Position numbers and translations under genes: made by a program. A DNA stretch of 64,000 nucleotides from Strongylocentrotus purpuratus (taxonomy: Eukaryota > Echinodermata > Echinoidea > Camarodonta > Strongylocentrotidae). Positions within the stretch are counted from its first letter, which is position 1. Each line of letters starts with the position of its first letter. Positions 23,306 to 33,909 of the stretch are shown here, in pieces. The DNA lies in NCBI RefSeq assembly GCF_000002235.5, contig NW_022145601.1:2244016-2308015 (forward strand), given 5' to 3'. The notes below the pieces were generated by a model that was not told the origin of the DNA, searched no databases, and was given only the letters and a program-made list of their open reading frames with translations.

Positions 23306-23723
23306 GGTTTGGTTTCCCTTAGACTGCCCGCCGCGTCATGGGAGTCTAGTATTTATTGTATTTTAAATTTCGTACATCATGTTTGTACACCTGTTTCATA
23401 TTGTATTGCATCTGCCAACTTTTTTTCCGAATTTAATTATTTATGTTTGAGGATATAAGTTGCCAATCGTGCTGTCCTACATACACAATAGGAAGCAAAA
23501 CCAGGGTTAGCTGACGAATTTCTTAACACAGCATCTTATGAGTATTTCACTATCTTCTATACTTAAACTAGTGTTATATCAATTTTTCACAAAGTCAAAT
23601 TACCCAGGTCATCTCGAAAATGTATTTGTCGGAATTTTCCTTTCATTCTAAAAATGTTGCAAGTGAGGAGCTAATATTGCTTTGCCACCTTTACTAAATG
23701 AAAATCATACTCTTATTCACCAG
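23306..23723. other. probable intron or intergenic sequence before MAM exons
   Basis: Unique-looking AT-rich sequence; nothing coding recognised. It ends with a plausible acceptor (TTATTCACCAG) before the first MAM exon. Confidence 0.4.
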
Positions 23724-23864
23724 GTCCAATCTCCAGTTGTGACTTCGACTTAGACCTGTGCACCTTTACCCAAGCTACTACCGATGATATTGATTGGACG
23801 AGGCGGGCAGGTAACACGCCATCTTCGTCTACCGGCCCGGAAAATGATCATACAATTGGCACAG
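23724..23864 (+). CDS. MAM-domain exon 1 of 3 (host gene)
   Basis: 141 bp between AG acceptor and GTACGTG donor, phase 1 at both ends. It encodes the start of a MAM domain: [20 protein letters not shown], a pair of Cys and the conserved D-x-DW. MAM domains are extracellular adhesion and protein-interaction modules of receptors and secreted proteins. Continues in phase with the exon at 24429. Confidence 0.85.
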
Positions 23865-24428
23865 GTACGTGTATTTTGTTTAACCATTTGACTACTGAAA
23901 TGTATATTCCCCGTATTTCGCGTACAGGAACCATCCAGTTCCAGCAGGCAATCGCTTAAATTGGCAATAACATTTCCCCAAACAAAAGTTATAATGTTAT
24001 GTTACGTCTTTCTATTGCTGCATTCTCATAATGAGATGAAATGATTCTGAAAAAATATACATGAATAGGAACAGTTTGAAAGTTTTAAAAATTCAATTTT
24101 TATTGAAATGAAATGATATTAAAGTTATCAACTCCTATTTACATTTTTGTTTCTTCTTCAAATTCCAAGTTTAATTGGTACCTGATAATAATTACTGGGG
24201 TAATAATAATTGAAGGGTCCTAGGGAAGAACGACAACATTGATGCTAACGAGGTTCCGATTGGTTAACAAAAGTATATTCATCTTTATTTCCTACATAAT
24301 ACAATAAATAATAATCGCCCTTTTACCTCAATAAAAGCTTGATTTCGATAACTGTTCGTAAGATTGATTTCTTTTGGCATCGTTTTGACTCCACTGGTAT
24401 TAATTTTTCGATCTCCTTTCGATAATAG

Positions 24429-24691
24429 CGGCTGGATTCTATATCTACACAGAAGCATCGTCATTTTCCAACAAAGTTGCCGTACTGGAGTCGGAACTCA
24501 TTCTTGCGACGTCCCGGCGATTGTGCGCCGATTTTTGGTACCACATGTGGGGAGATGACATTGGTACACTCAATATCTATGCCAAGACCGGGACCACGCT
24601 GGGCCAGGTCCTATGGACCCAAAGTGGGGCCTATCTGTCCAGGAACTGGTTTGTGGCTCAGATTGATTTCATCCCTACTGCCGATTTTAAG
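24429..24691 (+). CDS. MAM-domain exon 2 of 3
   Basis: 263 bp; acceptor TAATAG, donor AAG|GTTAG; phase 1 in, phase 0 out. It encodes the middle of the domain: FYIYTEASS, SRRLCADFWYHMWGDDIGTL and LWTQSGAYLSRNWFVAQIDF, the classic C-x-FWYHM-G and L-W-x2-G segments. No stop or frameshift, so the exon appears functional. Confidence 0.9.
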
Positions 24692-25064
24692 GTTAGACAA
24701 TCAAAGTTGTTGATGTTGTTATTGTTGAGATTAATGGCGTTTCCATCGTCATTGGATGATTTTTGCCATGGTTTGTTATGTTCCTAATATTAGAAACGTT
24801 AGTGTTTAGTTTTTCGTAGTAAAAAAATAGAATTGAAAAGAAACATGTTTTGTAATCTCAAAATAAAATGCACCTCTGGGCTCCTTTAGTATTGTGTAAA
24901 TGGTTTCATGGCAATTGTCGTTGCGATAACATTTATAGGGACAGCAGGAATAGCAGTATAAATACTTATGTGGCTACGCTGAGTCAACAAGACCAAATTA
25001 TTTATTATTAATTATAATAATGAGTATTCTAGTAACTTTGAATTACTTTTTGTTCTTCCTTTAG

Positions 25065-25149
25065 TTCGTATTTGAGGGCGTTACTGGTGCTTCGTACAAA
25101 AGTGACATCGCTCTCGATGACATCTATATTACAACAGGAGCATGCAGAG
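25065..25149 (+). CDS. MAM-domain exon 3 of 3
   Basis: 85 bp; acceptor CTTTAG, donor G|GTATAT; phase 0 in, phase 1 out. It encodes FVFEGVTGASYKSDIALDDI and then the closing Cys (GACR). Together the three exons form one complete MAM domain with phase-1 outer boundaries, the arrangement of a shuffled extracellular module. The remaining exons of the gene are outside the window or were not found. Confidence 0.88.
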
Positions 25150-25883
25150 GTATATATCTAATATTATTATTGTTGTTGGTGTTCTTGTTTTCATCATTAT
25201 TAGTATCATTTTCATTATCATTAGTTATTATAAACCTCACTTAAGAAATCCAGCCATCTGTTTGGTCGAAATTGCAGTCATGGTTTTAACTATTCCTATA
25301 AAATTCCCGGTAAAATTACAATTACCGGGAAAATAGTTCAGTCTTGGTGAAATACCCATAGGTTTGCATGTTAAAAAGTGGTTTGAGCGATCGAGGATAC
25401 CGTATGTGTGCGAAGAATTGGTCGGTATTTTTAATACGGCAATCTCGATCGTACTGAATTCCAAACAAGGCAAAAATGGCTAAAGAAACTCTCCCAAGAT
25501 GTTAATTTCTTGATGGTGACCAAATGCAAGAATTGCTGACAGCAAGAACACCAAAAAGAGTAAGTGAAATTCTCCATAATTTCTTTTCAAAATAGATCTA
25601 GTAGGGGTCTAGATTCTAGTAGGGGTCGAGTAGGCCTAGTGCTAAAATCCTTCCCGTAGAGATTGCACACATCACTATGCATTGGTCATTGCGCACTCAT
25701 GCTAAATTGGTCGATGTTTTAATTACCAGAGATTCAAACTAATATTGCTTGTGATCCTGAAGGTGATACTAAATAAGTGAGGTGTCATGAAAGCGCAGGC
25801 TTTTCTCCATATTCCCCACAAGGACGGCTCACCCCCGAAATTGTAAAAAAATATCTTGCTTAGACTAGAATCTAGATCTAGTT
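25150..25883. other. intron-like sequence with small hairpins
   Basis: Contains an ATT microsatellite, the hairpin TTCCCGGTAA..TTACCGGGAA near 25305-25333, and a weak inverted pair ACCTCACTTA (25233) / TAAGTGAGGT (25775) that might bound a ~550-bp MITE. No coding sequence seen. Confidence 0.4.
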
Positions 25884-27183
25884 AGGTGGTCTGTCTTCGA
25901 TAGACTACTTATTGTTTTTGTTCAAATTTTTAGGTGGTCTGTCGTAGACAGATCACCTATTGTTTTCGTCAGAATTTTCTTTATTATTTTCTTTATTCTT
26001 TATTTTTATTTATTGTTCCCACTTTTTTCTTCACAGGATAAAATTTAAGATTGGTTGAGTAAATTTTGTTCAATTTTGGCACAGTCATAGGTCATTGCCA
26101 TAAGACGTGACAGTAACATTTTTAAGGTCATCAAGTCTTCATGACGTCATCCAGGCGCCATTTTGTGTTTTTTTTTTTTGGTACTTTTTACTCAGGATCA
26201 TATCTTCATGACGCGTAGTCAAAGGTTATTCATATTCATATCACATTTACTTCAGGTCAAGGGTCAACAGGTCATATCATCAAAGGTCACATCAAGGTCA
26301 TTACGCGCGTGTACGAGCGCGTCAAAAATTTAAAATGCTTAAAATCACTTAACTATCAAACAAGAGTACGATTCAGGCTATTTTAAGCATTTTGCTCAAA
26401 AAAGCGCACACGCGCATGCGCGTGCGTTTTCGCGCGTCCTGGCATTTTGCAACATAGAATCGCCAAATTTTCTCCGTCATCATATTTGGCACATTTTGCC
26501 TAGCATTTTGATACCTTGTTCACCTTTTTGTGAACATTAATAACGTAATGAGCGTCCGTTTAAGATACATGTACTTGCGTGTGAGCTCTTGTAATACATA
26601 GCATATATGGGCAAAAACATGCCTATAAAAAATCCATTGTACTGTTTAAGATGCCCATTGAACCCTAATTTTATTTTCATAATTGGATAGAGTATGAATT
26701 GTAGATTGTAGATATGATTTTATGTCTCATTTGACCCTCAATGAAATCATGACGTCATCATAATGGCCTCTGAACTCAAAATTTCAATTTTCATATTATG
26801 ACGTCAGCATATATTTAGAACATTGATTGTATCTCTGTAAATATTGATCGATTTTCCTCCGAATTCGGATATGTTCTAGCTAAGACAATTCTCTTCGAGT
26901 AGAGTCATCACGATTTTTCACTTTGACAAAGGCATCATGGCGTATTTTTGCGATTAAAGGAGGCACGTCAATTTTTCACATTTTGCGTTAATTCTCTGTG
27001 GGACATGACTTTTTCTCAAAACTGGATTCTACATTCCCGTCCTTCGCGAGCAATATCATCATGACCATCATCATCATGATCATCATTGTTTATATGTCTA
27101 TATAGTTTCTCCCATTCTCAAATCTATCATAAGAAGTGAAGACAGACCACCTAAATCGTCCCCATGACGAATTAAATTTCTAG
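25884..27183 (+). mobile_element. HINE D1 (subfamily B) with two stacked 5' caps
   Basis: Caps at 25884 and 25932 (AGGTGGTCTGTC). The body runs to an ATC tract at ~27060, then GACAGACCACCT (27141-27152), a hairpin (27153-27173) and CTAG (27180-27183). The part holding the tRNA-like module is deleted: the sequence passes from the first GCGAGCAATATC segment straight to the ATC tract. Confidence 0.87.
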
Positions 27184-29250
27184 TTAGGTGGTCTGTCAAT
27201 GACAGATCACCTATTGTTTTCGTCAGAATTTTCTTTCTTTATTAATTATTATTATTAGGTGGTCTGTCAATGACAGATCACCTATTCTTTTCGTCAGAAT
27301 TTTCTTTCTTTCTTTCTTTATTTATTAGGTGGTCTGTCAATGACAGATCACCTATTGTTTTCGTCAGAATTTTCTTTCTTTCTTTATTTATTTATTTATT
27401 TATTAGGTGGTCTGTCAATGACAGATCACCTATTGTTTTCGTCAGAATTTTCTTTATTTATTTTTATTTATTTCTTCACACTTTTTTGTTCACAGGATAA
27501 CTCAAGATCGGTTCAATCAATTTCCTTCAATTTTAGCACAGTCATAGGTCATTGTCATGAGACGTGACAGTAACATTTTCAAGGTCATCAAATCTTTATG
27601 ACGTCATCCAGGCGCCATTTTGTGTTTTTTTTTGGTACTTTTTACTCATGATCATAACTTCATTATGGAAAAGCATTTCTCATTCATATTTATCACGATT
27701 AAGGTCAATATCCGTCCGGTCAATTTCAGATCAAAAAACGCGCGCGCATGCGTACGTCCGCGCGTCAGCTCGCGCGCAAAATTTCAAAATGCTCAAAATC
27801 ATATCGAATTAATTTTGCATACGTTACAGGCCATTTAAAGCATTTTGCAAAAAAACGCGCAAACGCGCATGCGCGCGCCTTTTCGCGCGTACTGGTATTT
27901 TCCAACATAGAATCCCCAATTTTTCTCTCTCATCATATTTGGCACATTTTTTCAAGCATTTTGATACCTTGTTCACCTTTTTCTGACCATTAATAACGGA
28001 ATGAGCGTCCGTTTAAGATAATTTCCGTGCGTGCGAGCTCTTGTAATACAGAGCATACATGGGCAAAAACATGCCTATACAAAATCCATTGTAGCGCTTT
28101 AGGATGCAAGGTGAACCAAATTTGTTTTCCATATTTTGCTAGAGTATGAATTGGAGATATGATTTCACGTCTCATTTGACCCTCAATTAACTCATGACGT
28201 CATCATAATGGCCTTCGAACACAAAATTTTAATTTGCATATTATGACGTCAGCAGATTTTTGGAAAATTGATTGTATCTCTGTAAATATCGATCAAATTT
28301 CTTTCAAATTTTGATATGTTCTACCTGAGAATATTCTCTACAAATTTAATTATCACAATATTTCATTTTGACAATGGCATCATGGCGTATTTTTGCAATT
28401 AAAGGAGGCATGTCAATTTTTCACATTTTGCGTGTATTCTCTATGGGACATGACTTTTTCTCAAAACTGGATTCTACATTCTCGTCTTTCGCGAGCAATA
28501 TCTCCGTCGTTTTATCTTTGTTTACGCTGAGCTTTGGGTATGTTGTAGCTGAGAGAATAAGCTATCACAAATGTGCCCTTTATTTTTTGATCAGATGCCG
28601 GGATCATGCTCATATTTCACTTACAAAGTGGGATTTGTGAATTCTATTTTCCGTTTACGTGTAATCTCTATGGGAAATGTTTTGGTATATCGGTAACGCA
28701 CTTGACTTCCGACCTCGAGGTCCCTGGTTCGAGTCCGGGAGTCTCCAACAATTTTTTTTCTTCACTTTTTTTTCTTTTTGACCTTTCACTGTACCATCTC
28801 CTTTGAATATTAAAACACGTAGAATTGCAAATAATGTAATAAACAACTATATTTATTTTATTATTACCCTATTATCACTTGATCCATTACTTTTTGCGTG
28901 TAATCCTTATGGGAGATGACTTTTTCTCAAATCTGGATTCTACATTCATGTCTTTTGCGAGCAATATCGCCGTTATTTCAGCTTGATTTTTGTTGATTGT
29001 TGAATATGGTGTACCTGAGACTATATGCTTTCTGAATGTCCCCTCATTTTTAGGATCACGATAATGATCGTGATCATCATCATCATCATCGTCATAATCA
29101 TTATCATCATCATAATTAACATTATCATTATCATCATTATCAACATATATCATCATCACCATATACTATTATGATCACCATTCTATGTTCATCATCATTA
29201 TCATTGTTTACATGGTTATATAACTTCTCCCTTTCTCTAGTAAATATTCA
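27184..29250 (+). mobile_element. HINE D2 (subfamily B) with four stacked 5' caps
   Basis: Caps at 27186, 27257, 27327 and 27405, then one body with CRE-type sites, CG palindromes, tRNA-like module (28673-28746) and ATC/CAT tract. The 3' hairpin end is absent; near 29250 the sequence switches to a second partial copy of the element. Confidence 0.87.
28673..28746 (+). tRNA. tRNA-like module in HINE D2
   Basis: 74 nt; T-arm CCTGGTTCGAGTCCGGG intact with B box; acceptor GGAAATG / AGTCTCC pairs in part. Same 9-nt anticodon-like loop as the other copies. Confidence 0.5.
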
Positions 29251-29263
29251 AATCTATCATAAG

Positions 29264-29512
29264 ATATACGTTATCATTACCCTATTATCACTTGATCCAC
29301 TTTGCGTGTAATCCCCATCGGAGATGACTTTTTCTTAAATGTGGATTCTACATTCCTGTCTTTTGCGAGAAATATCGCCGTTATTTCTGCTTGGTTTCTG
29401 TTTTTGTTTGAGTACGTTGTATCTCAGACTATATGCTTTCTAATTGTCCCCTCTTTTTTCAATCAAATGTCACGATCACGCTCATGATAATCATCAATAT
29501 TATCAACATTAT
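29264..29512 (+). mobile_element. partial duplicate of HINE 3' half
   Basis: Repeats the segment from CACTTGATCCAxxTTTGCGTGTAATCC through GCGAGAAATATCGCCG and TCACGATCACGCTCATGAT already present at 28870-29060. An internal duplication or the remains of a third copy; ended by the LTR at 29513. Confidence 0.7.
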
Positions 29513-29688
29513 TGTAATAATCGACATCTAGTTCAGCTCAAATGTAACTTTATTACTTGATACATACTTATCGGTACGTGAGACTCGCACGGTAGCATCC
29601 ATGCATTGTTGTTGTCTATATGACATATCTCACCACAAGGTGGTGCTATTAACGTTAGACTAACGAGATATATATATATATCATTACA
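29513..29688 (-). mobile_element. putative 176-bp LTR (3' LTR on minus strand)
   Basis: Begins TGTAATAATCG and ends ATATCATTACA (TG..CA ends within TGTAAT/ATTACA). Read on the minus strand it is preceded by a purine tract, GATGAAAAGGGGGA, as expected for a polypurine tract before a 3' LTR. Its first ~75 bp recur at 31045-31128. No gag/pol is visible between them, so this is a decayed or non-autonomous element. Confidence 0.5.
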
Positions 29689-30504
29689 TCCCCCTTTTCA
29701 TCAAATACAAAGAATACATATATCTTTTTTTGTTTTTGTAACAACTATCAAATCTGATACAATGTGACCCACTATTCAAATCCAGCCAGGTTTGAGATTA
29801 GATGAGATTTACTTCCGACATAAAGTTGAATATAGTCCAGTTCGCATTTGTGTTCCTTTGTTCGAGTGTTCATTTCAGTGGAGTTCTTCCAGTATTTGCT
29901 TCCTGTTTTAGATCTTGATTGTTCGCTTTCAACACGATCCTCTGTCAAATATTACAACTTTACAAGTAAGATTTTTTCACTTTTTCTACAATACTTAATA
30001 AGTAAATGAGTAACAGGATAGACTGTCTGTATCTCCAACTGTACTAGAGGATTATTCTGCCTCTTGGATAGCACAGTTTTCCTTCTTCAACACTAAATAA
30101 TAGTTGAAGATACTAGCTACATGCCTATACTATTTAACTAATATGAGTGAAGGGGTTGACTACCCAACACTCCAACTGTACAAAGGAGATTATTTTATTT
30201 TGCCTTTTTTAACTTGTACAGTTTACTACATGTATTTACAAACCCAACATAACCGGGCGTCTTCGTACTCTCAAAGGATAACGACGTTCACGCTCGGAGA
30301 TGGTTTACTCTCACTGGGGCTTCTTGGCGATGTCATGTCTCGCGAGTTGGTTTGTAGCTTCTCCTGTGATTTCGCTGTCTTCGTAGTCATTGACACTCAC
30401 GCTTTGTTCAAGTCGTGGTCGCTTCCTTTTTTTTCTTTTTTGTGTTGCCATGCATGATATTTTATATACAAATCATCGTTTACATAGATTCAGGTTTCAT
30501 TAAA

Positions 30505-30860
30505 ATGGGTTGTGCTCTTTTTGCAAAAAAAAATTGAAGAAACTTATCAACATGTAGTATTTGAATGTAATAACATAAAAGAAATCTGGGGGAAATGTGC
30601 CGATAGACTTAATTTACCAATTCTGAAGATATTATCCTGCATGGAAAGAAATTCATATAGGAATAGATGACAGTACATGTTCCATAAAAACAGAGCAATT
30701 CTGGAACCATATTTGGATTTATCAAATTTGTGATTTCCACAGTAAAGAGATGGAAACAAACCCTTAAAAGCAAAAGAAATAGAAGATATATTACTGGGAA
30801 AAGGAAATGAAGAATAAAAACTTTCATTGGAACAGTATACCCTCTCAATTCATTTAATGA
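30505..30860 (+). pseudogene. fragment of L1/Tx1 zf-RVT region
   Basis: One frame reads GLCSFCKKKIEETYQHVVFE followed by CNNIKEIWGKC, closely similar in pattern to the zf-RVT segment at 18500. Downstream codons are broken by stops. A relic only. Confidence 0.65.
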
Positions 30861-31044
30861 AACGGGAAGCCTTGAAAAGATTTTAATTTTTGTTTCTTCT
30901 TTTCAATATACAATTTCTAGCCACTTTTCTCTTTTCTACCCGTGCTTTTCCTTTCTCCTTTGTTTGTTCGTTCTGTGGCACGGTGTATGTGTGTTTTTTT
31001 AAATAAATTTTAATACCGTTGTACTTGTTATCGTTTGTTATAGT

Positions 31045-31128
31045 TGTAATAATCATGCTTGACATCTAGTTAAGCTCAAATGTAACTTTATTACTTGATA
31101 CATACTTATCGGTACTCGAGACTCCGTT
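31045..31128 (-). mobile_element. partial second LTR copy
   Basis: Shares TGTAATAATC, GACATCTAGTT, AGCTCAAATGTAACTTTATT and ATACTTATCGGTAC with the LTR at 29513, then diverges. Marks the other side of the ~1.6-kb LTR-element remnant. Confidence 0.45.
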
Positions 31129-31650
31129 TCGTTAACAATGAGCCATGCATGAAGTCTTTCGTCTACGGCCGATTGTCAACGGAATGGAGTGAAGTCTTTT
31201 GTCAATTTTGCATGTTGCTACTGCAGGCAGCCAGTGAAAACGAATACGTTTGATAAAATTATGGAATTGCAAGCACTACTTTAAACAAACAAAACTTTGT
31301 CGTTCCTTGCTCATTTGTCCTGATTGAGGTGTCATATGAAAGGGCCGAAACTCAACTTTTTAGAAATGTGAATTTCTTTTTGCCGTTGAAATTCAGATAC
31401 CGTCCGCCAAATGACTTTTTGGTTTTCTGTTTTCAAATTAATTTTAATCACTCATGCGTGAAATATTTATCACATGAGTTGCATCAAATGAAAGAAGAGG
31501 GTCTAAGCTTTCCAAATATGTGTCGTTTATTAAATGTGACCAAGTTATGATAAAACATCGATAGTTCTCGCTTTCGTTTTTTGTGGGACGTACTGTATAG
31601 TAAATATTCAAATCTATTTATGCTAGAAGTATTGAGTGCCTCGTTATCAA

Positions 31651-31750
31651 TTCGTCCTTGTTTTCACGAAGTGACGGTAGTGAGGAAAATCGTAACGCAA
31701 AGTGAATGCAATTTTTTTTCACTACCGTCACTTCGTGAAAACAGCGACGA
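31651..31750. repeat. 100-bp foldback hairpin
   Basis: Arms GTTTTCACGAAGTGACGGTA at 31660 and its exact inverse ending 31742 (24 bp), extended by TTCGTC / GACGAA; loop ~35 bp. A small foldback element or structured RNA source. A pyrimidine-rich tract (31753-31990) follows. Confidence 0.75.
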
Positions 31751-31752
31751 AT

Positions 31753-32250
31753 TGTATCTCTTTCTCCTCTCTATTGCCATGTCCCCCTTCTCCTTTCTTG
31801 TTTTGCCCTTCTCTCTTGCTTTGTCTCTGCATCCCTCTCTCTCTTTACTCTTTACCCTCCCCCTCTCTGTGTCACTTCTTCCTTGCCTCCCTCTTCCTCT
31901 CTTGCGATGTCTCTATCTATCTCTGCCCTTCTCTTTTTCATACTCTCTCACCCTCTCTCCCCCTCCCTCCCCTCACTCAGTGTTATGTAGGGTATGCATA
32001 ATGCATGTTCCCTCCTTTTGAAAACACCCCCCTAAGTCCGGTGTGTAAAGTCAATACAAGCCGGACTTTGGTGCGTGACAAGTACCTCTTTACCGGACAT
32101 TTTGGCAACACGCATGGTATCCCTCTGTTCACGGAGTGGGGGGGGGGGGGGGGGGGGGCCTCTCCCTTTCCCGCCTCTGGCTCTTGTTTTACAGTGTTCC
32201 CTAATCTTCTTGTTTCACCCCTACATTGTACTTTAGAGAAAAACATGAAA
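31753..32250. repeat. pyrimidine-rich tract, then G-run sequence
   Basis: CTCTCC-rich strand asymmetry to ~31990, followed by unique sequence with an ~18-G run at 32140-32158. Open frames here are compositional. Confidence 0.6.
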
Positions 32251-33447
32251 TGAAGTACATTAGTAAACAGGTCTATTAATTGTTAACATCATGTTCAAAG
32301 CACTAAACAAAGCTTATCAAACCAAAGTCAAAGCTAAATTGCATAGACCTATCTTCATGCATGTAAATGACATTCTGCACCAAACTTAACATCACGCTAC
32401 TTCCTAGGCTATGTAAAAAACAACAGCAATACAATATTACAAATGGTAATCGCCTATCATGTTCAAACACATTTTAAAAGAAATAAATTTAAAAAACAGC
32501 ATATCCAATAAAATTTGATATACTAAATAAAAGCACATACTAAAAAAAAAGGTCTTGTACAAATCTCTGAAAAGGGCATTCTAACATGTATATATATGTC
32601 TAACAGAAATGGAATACATATATAACACAGGTACATAAACAAAGATACCTACTGTCTATATGATAGGCCCCCTGCATAGCAAGTGAGATATAAGCTCAGA
32701 TATTCACAACAAAACTAAAAACAATGTATATTATGGATAATCCCTAACAGCCCTATACCTTTTTGTTACAACAAGCAACACAATGCTATGTATAATGAAT
32801 GTAGTAGAAATTGACAGTTGATCGTACGTTACCACTATATATAGGGTAAATGCTGCAAATAAACTGACATTATAATCATAAAAAATGAATATATTTGGAA
32901 GCCTTGATTAAACAATTGAGTTTTGATCTGTCACAAAACTATGATTACAATAGCAGTGTAAATGGCACACCTAGGAATGTGTTAAAAACCAAGATCAGAT
33001 GTTCGCAAAAAAGAAAACATTATTAACCAAAAATGAAATTCCTCTTTGCAGAAAACATAAGTATTTAGGTGAAACAAAAAAAGAAAACTTTCTTCCCAAC
33101 AGGCAACAAATCAAAATATGCCTTTCCACAAGCTGTTCCATGCTATCACCTGAAATAAGATACAACAAGAAAGGGATGAGAGCAAAAAAGGAATTGAACC
33201 ATCACAAACAAAAATTATCGTATAAAAATACATGTATTTACATGGAAGTGGACACAAAATCCAAAAATATCTTGTGTGGAACAAAAGTATATGTTTACAT
33301 TGTCATACCAGTAAAAATAAGACTGAAATCGCACAGCAACGTGGTATCAGAAAATAAATGTAAGAATCAGAGGTGGAAAAATGGACATGAACACATGTTA
33401 GTATGAATAAAGAAAAAAAAAGTATGCTTAGCCATACAGAGTGGCAT
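32251..33447. other. AT-rich stretch, nothing recognised
   Basis: Many TACATGTA-type motifs. A Lys-rich open frame (32999-33406, plus) has no domain and fits AT-rich chance. Could be the 3' untranslated region of a minus-strand gene ending at 33448. Confidence 0.35.
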
Positions 33448-33909
33448 TCAAAAAGTCTTGGTCAAGAGGCTAGGCATAGTTATCGTCACGATTGTTGACA
33501 AAGGCAGGATTGCTGACCAGGATGACGCTAAATCTTTGCGACGTAGGAATGGCAGGGTCTGTGACCGGCCATCACGTTTTAAGAAGCTGACTGCGCCAGT
33601 GTCAGTCCTGACTGAAACGATTGCAGTGGGACTGCAGATGGGGCGTCTGATCCAGTAGACAAGAAATGCCAAACTGCTGTACAAATAAGGAGGGTAGAGC
33701 AGTCGTCCCTTATCTAAAGACAGGATGATATCACCGGAGGGCTGAAGTCCTGGGGTGATGTTACGGCTGTGTGTTGGACGATGAGGACAGCCTTTTGACT
33801 CGAGGGCGGTAGTCTGTTTTAACTGGTCAGCAAAGGGATATGGTGATGCCCTGTCATTGGTGATTAAGGTTGTAGAAATGAGCTTTGCAACGTTGCGCCT
33901 TGCAGTCAT
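33448..33909 (-). CDS. unidentified repeated exon-like ORF
   Basis: 153 codons, family not recognised. Its first ~60 residues (ATG at 33909, TARRNVAKLISTTLITND..., ending ..PSGD) are repeated with mostly conservative changes at 34348-34529 and 45504-45685. The copies diverge right after CCGGTGATA, which could be a splice donor; an acceptor-like CTTCTTCAG precedes the ATG in two copies. It may be a coding exon of a gene with duplicated exons or part of a mobile element. No signal peptide or membrane span is clear. Confidence 0.35.
   Translation of the reverse strand: MTARRNVAKLISTTLITNDRASPYPFADQLKQTTALESKGCPHRPTHSRNITPGLQPSGDIILSLDKGRLLYPPYLYSSLAFLVYWIRRPICSPTAIVSVRTDTGAVSFLKRDGRSQTLPFLRRKDLASSWSAILPLSTIVTITMPSLLTKTF

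Noticed and set aside
25233..25785. MITE bounded by ACCTCACTTA
   Set aside because: Only ~10 bp of inverted similarity and no target duplication; too weak to list as an element.
29041..29162. Asp-rich minus-strand frame
   Set aside because: ATC/CAT repeat read on the other strand.
10544..29250. CRISPR-like regular repeats
   Set aside because: Repeats are ~2-kb transposon units in eukaryotic DNA, not short repeats with unique spacers.
31569..31603. Tc1/mariner terminus (TTTTTGTGGGACGTACTGTATA)
   Set aside because: Looks like one TIR but no partner end was found in the window.
31581..32021. Leu/Ser-rich 146-codon frame
   Set aside because: Pyrimidine-rich simple sequence.
32999..33406. 135-codon Lys-rich frame
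   Set aside because: Composition fits AT-rich chance; no motif.
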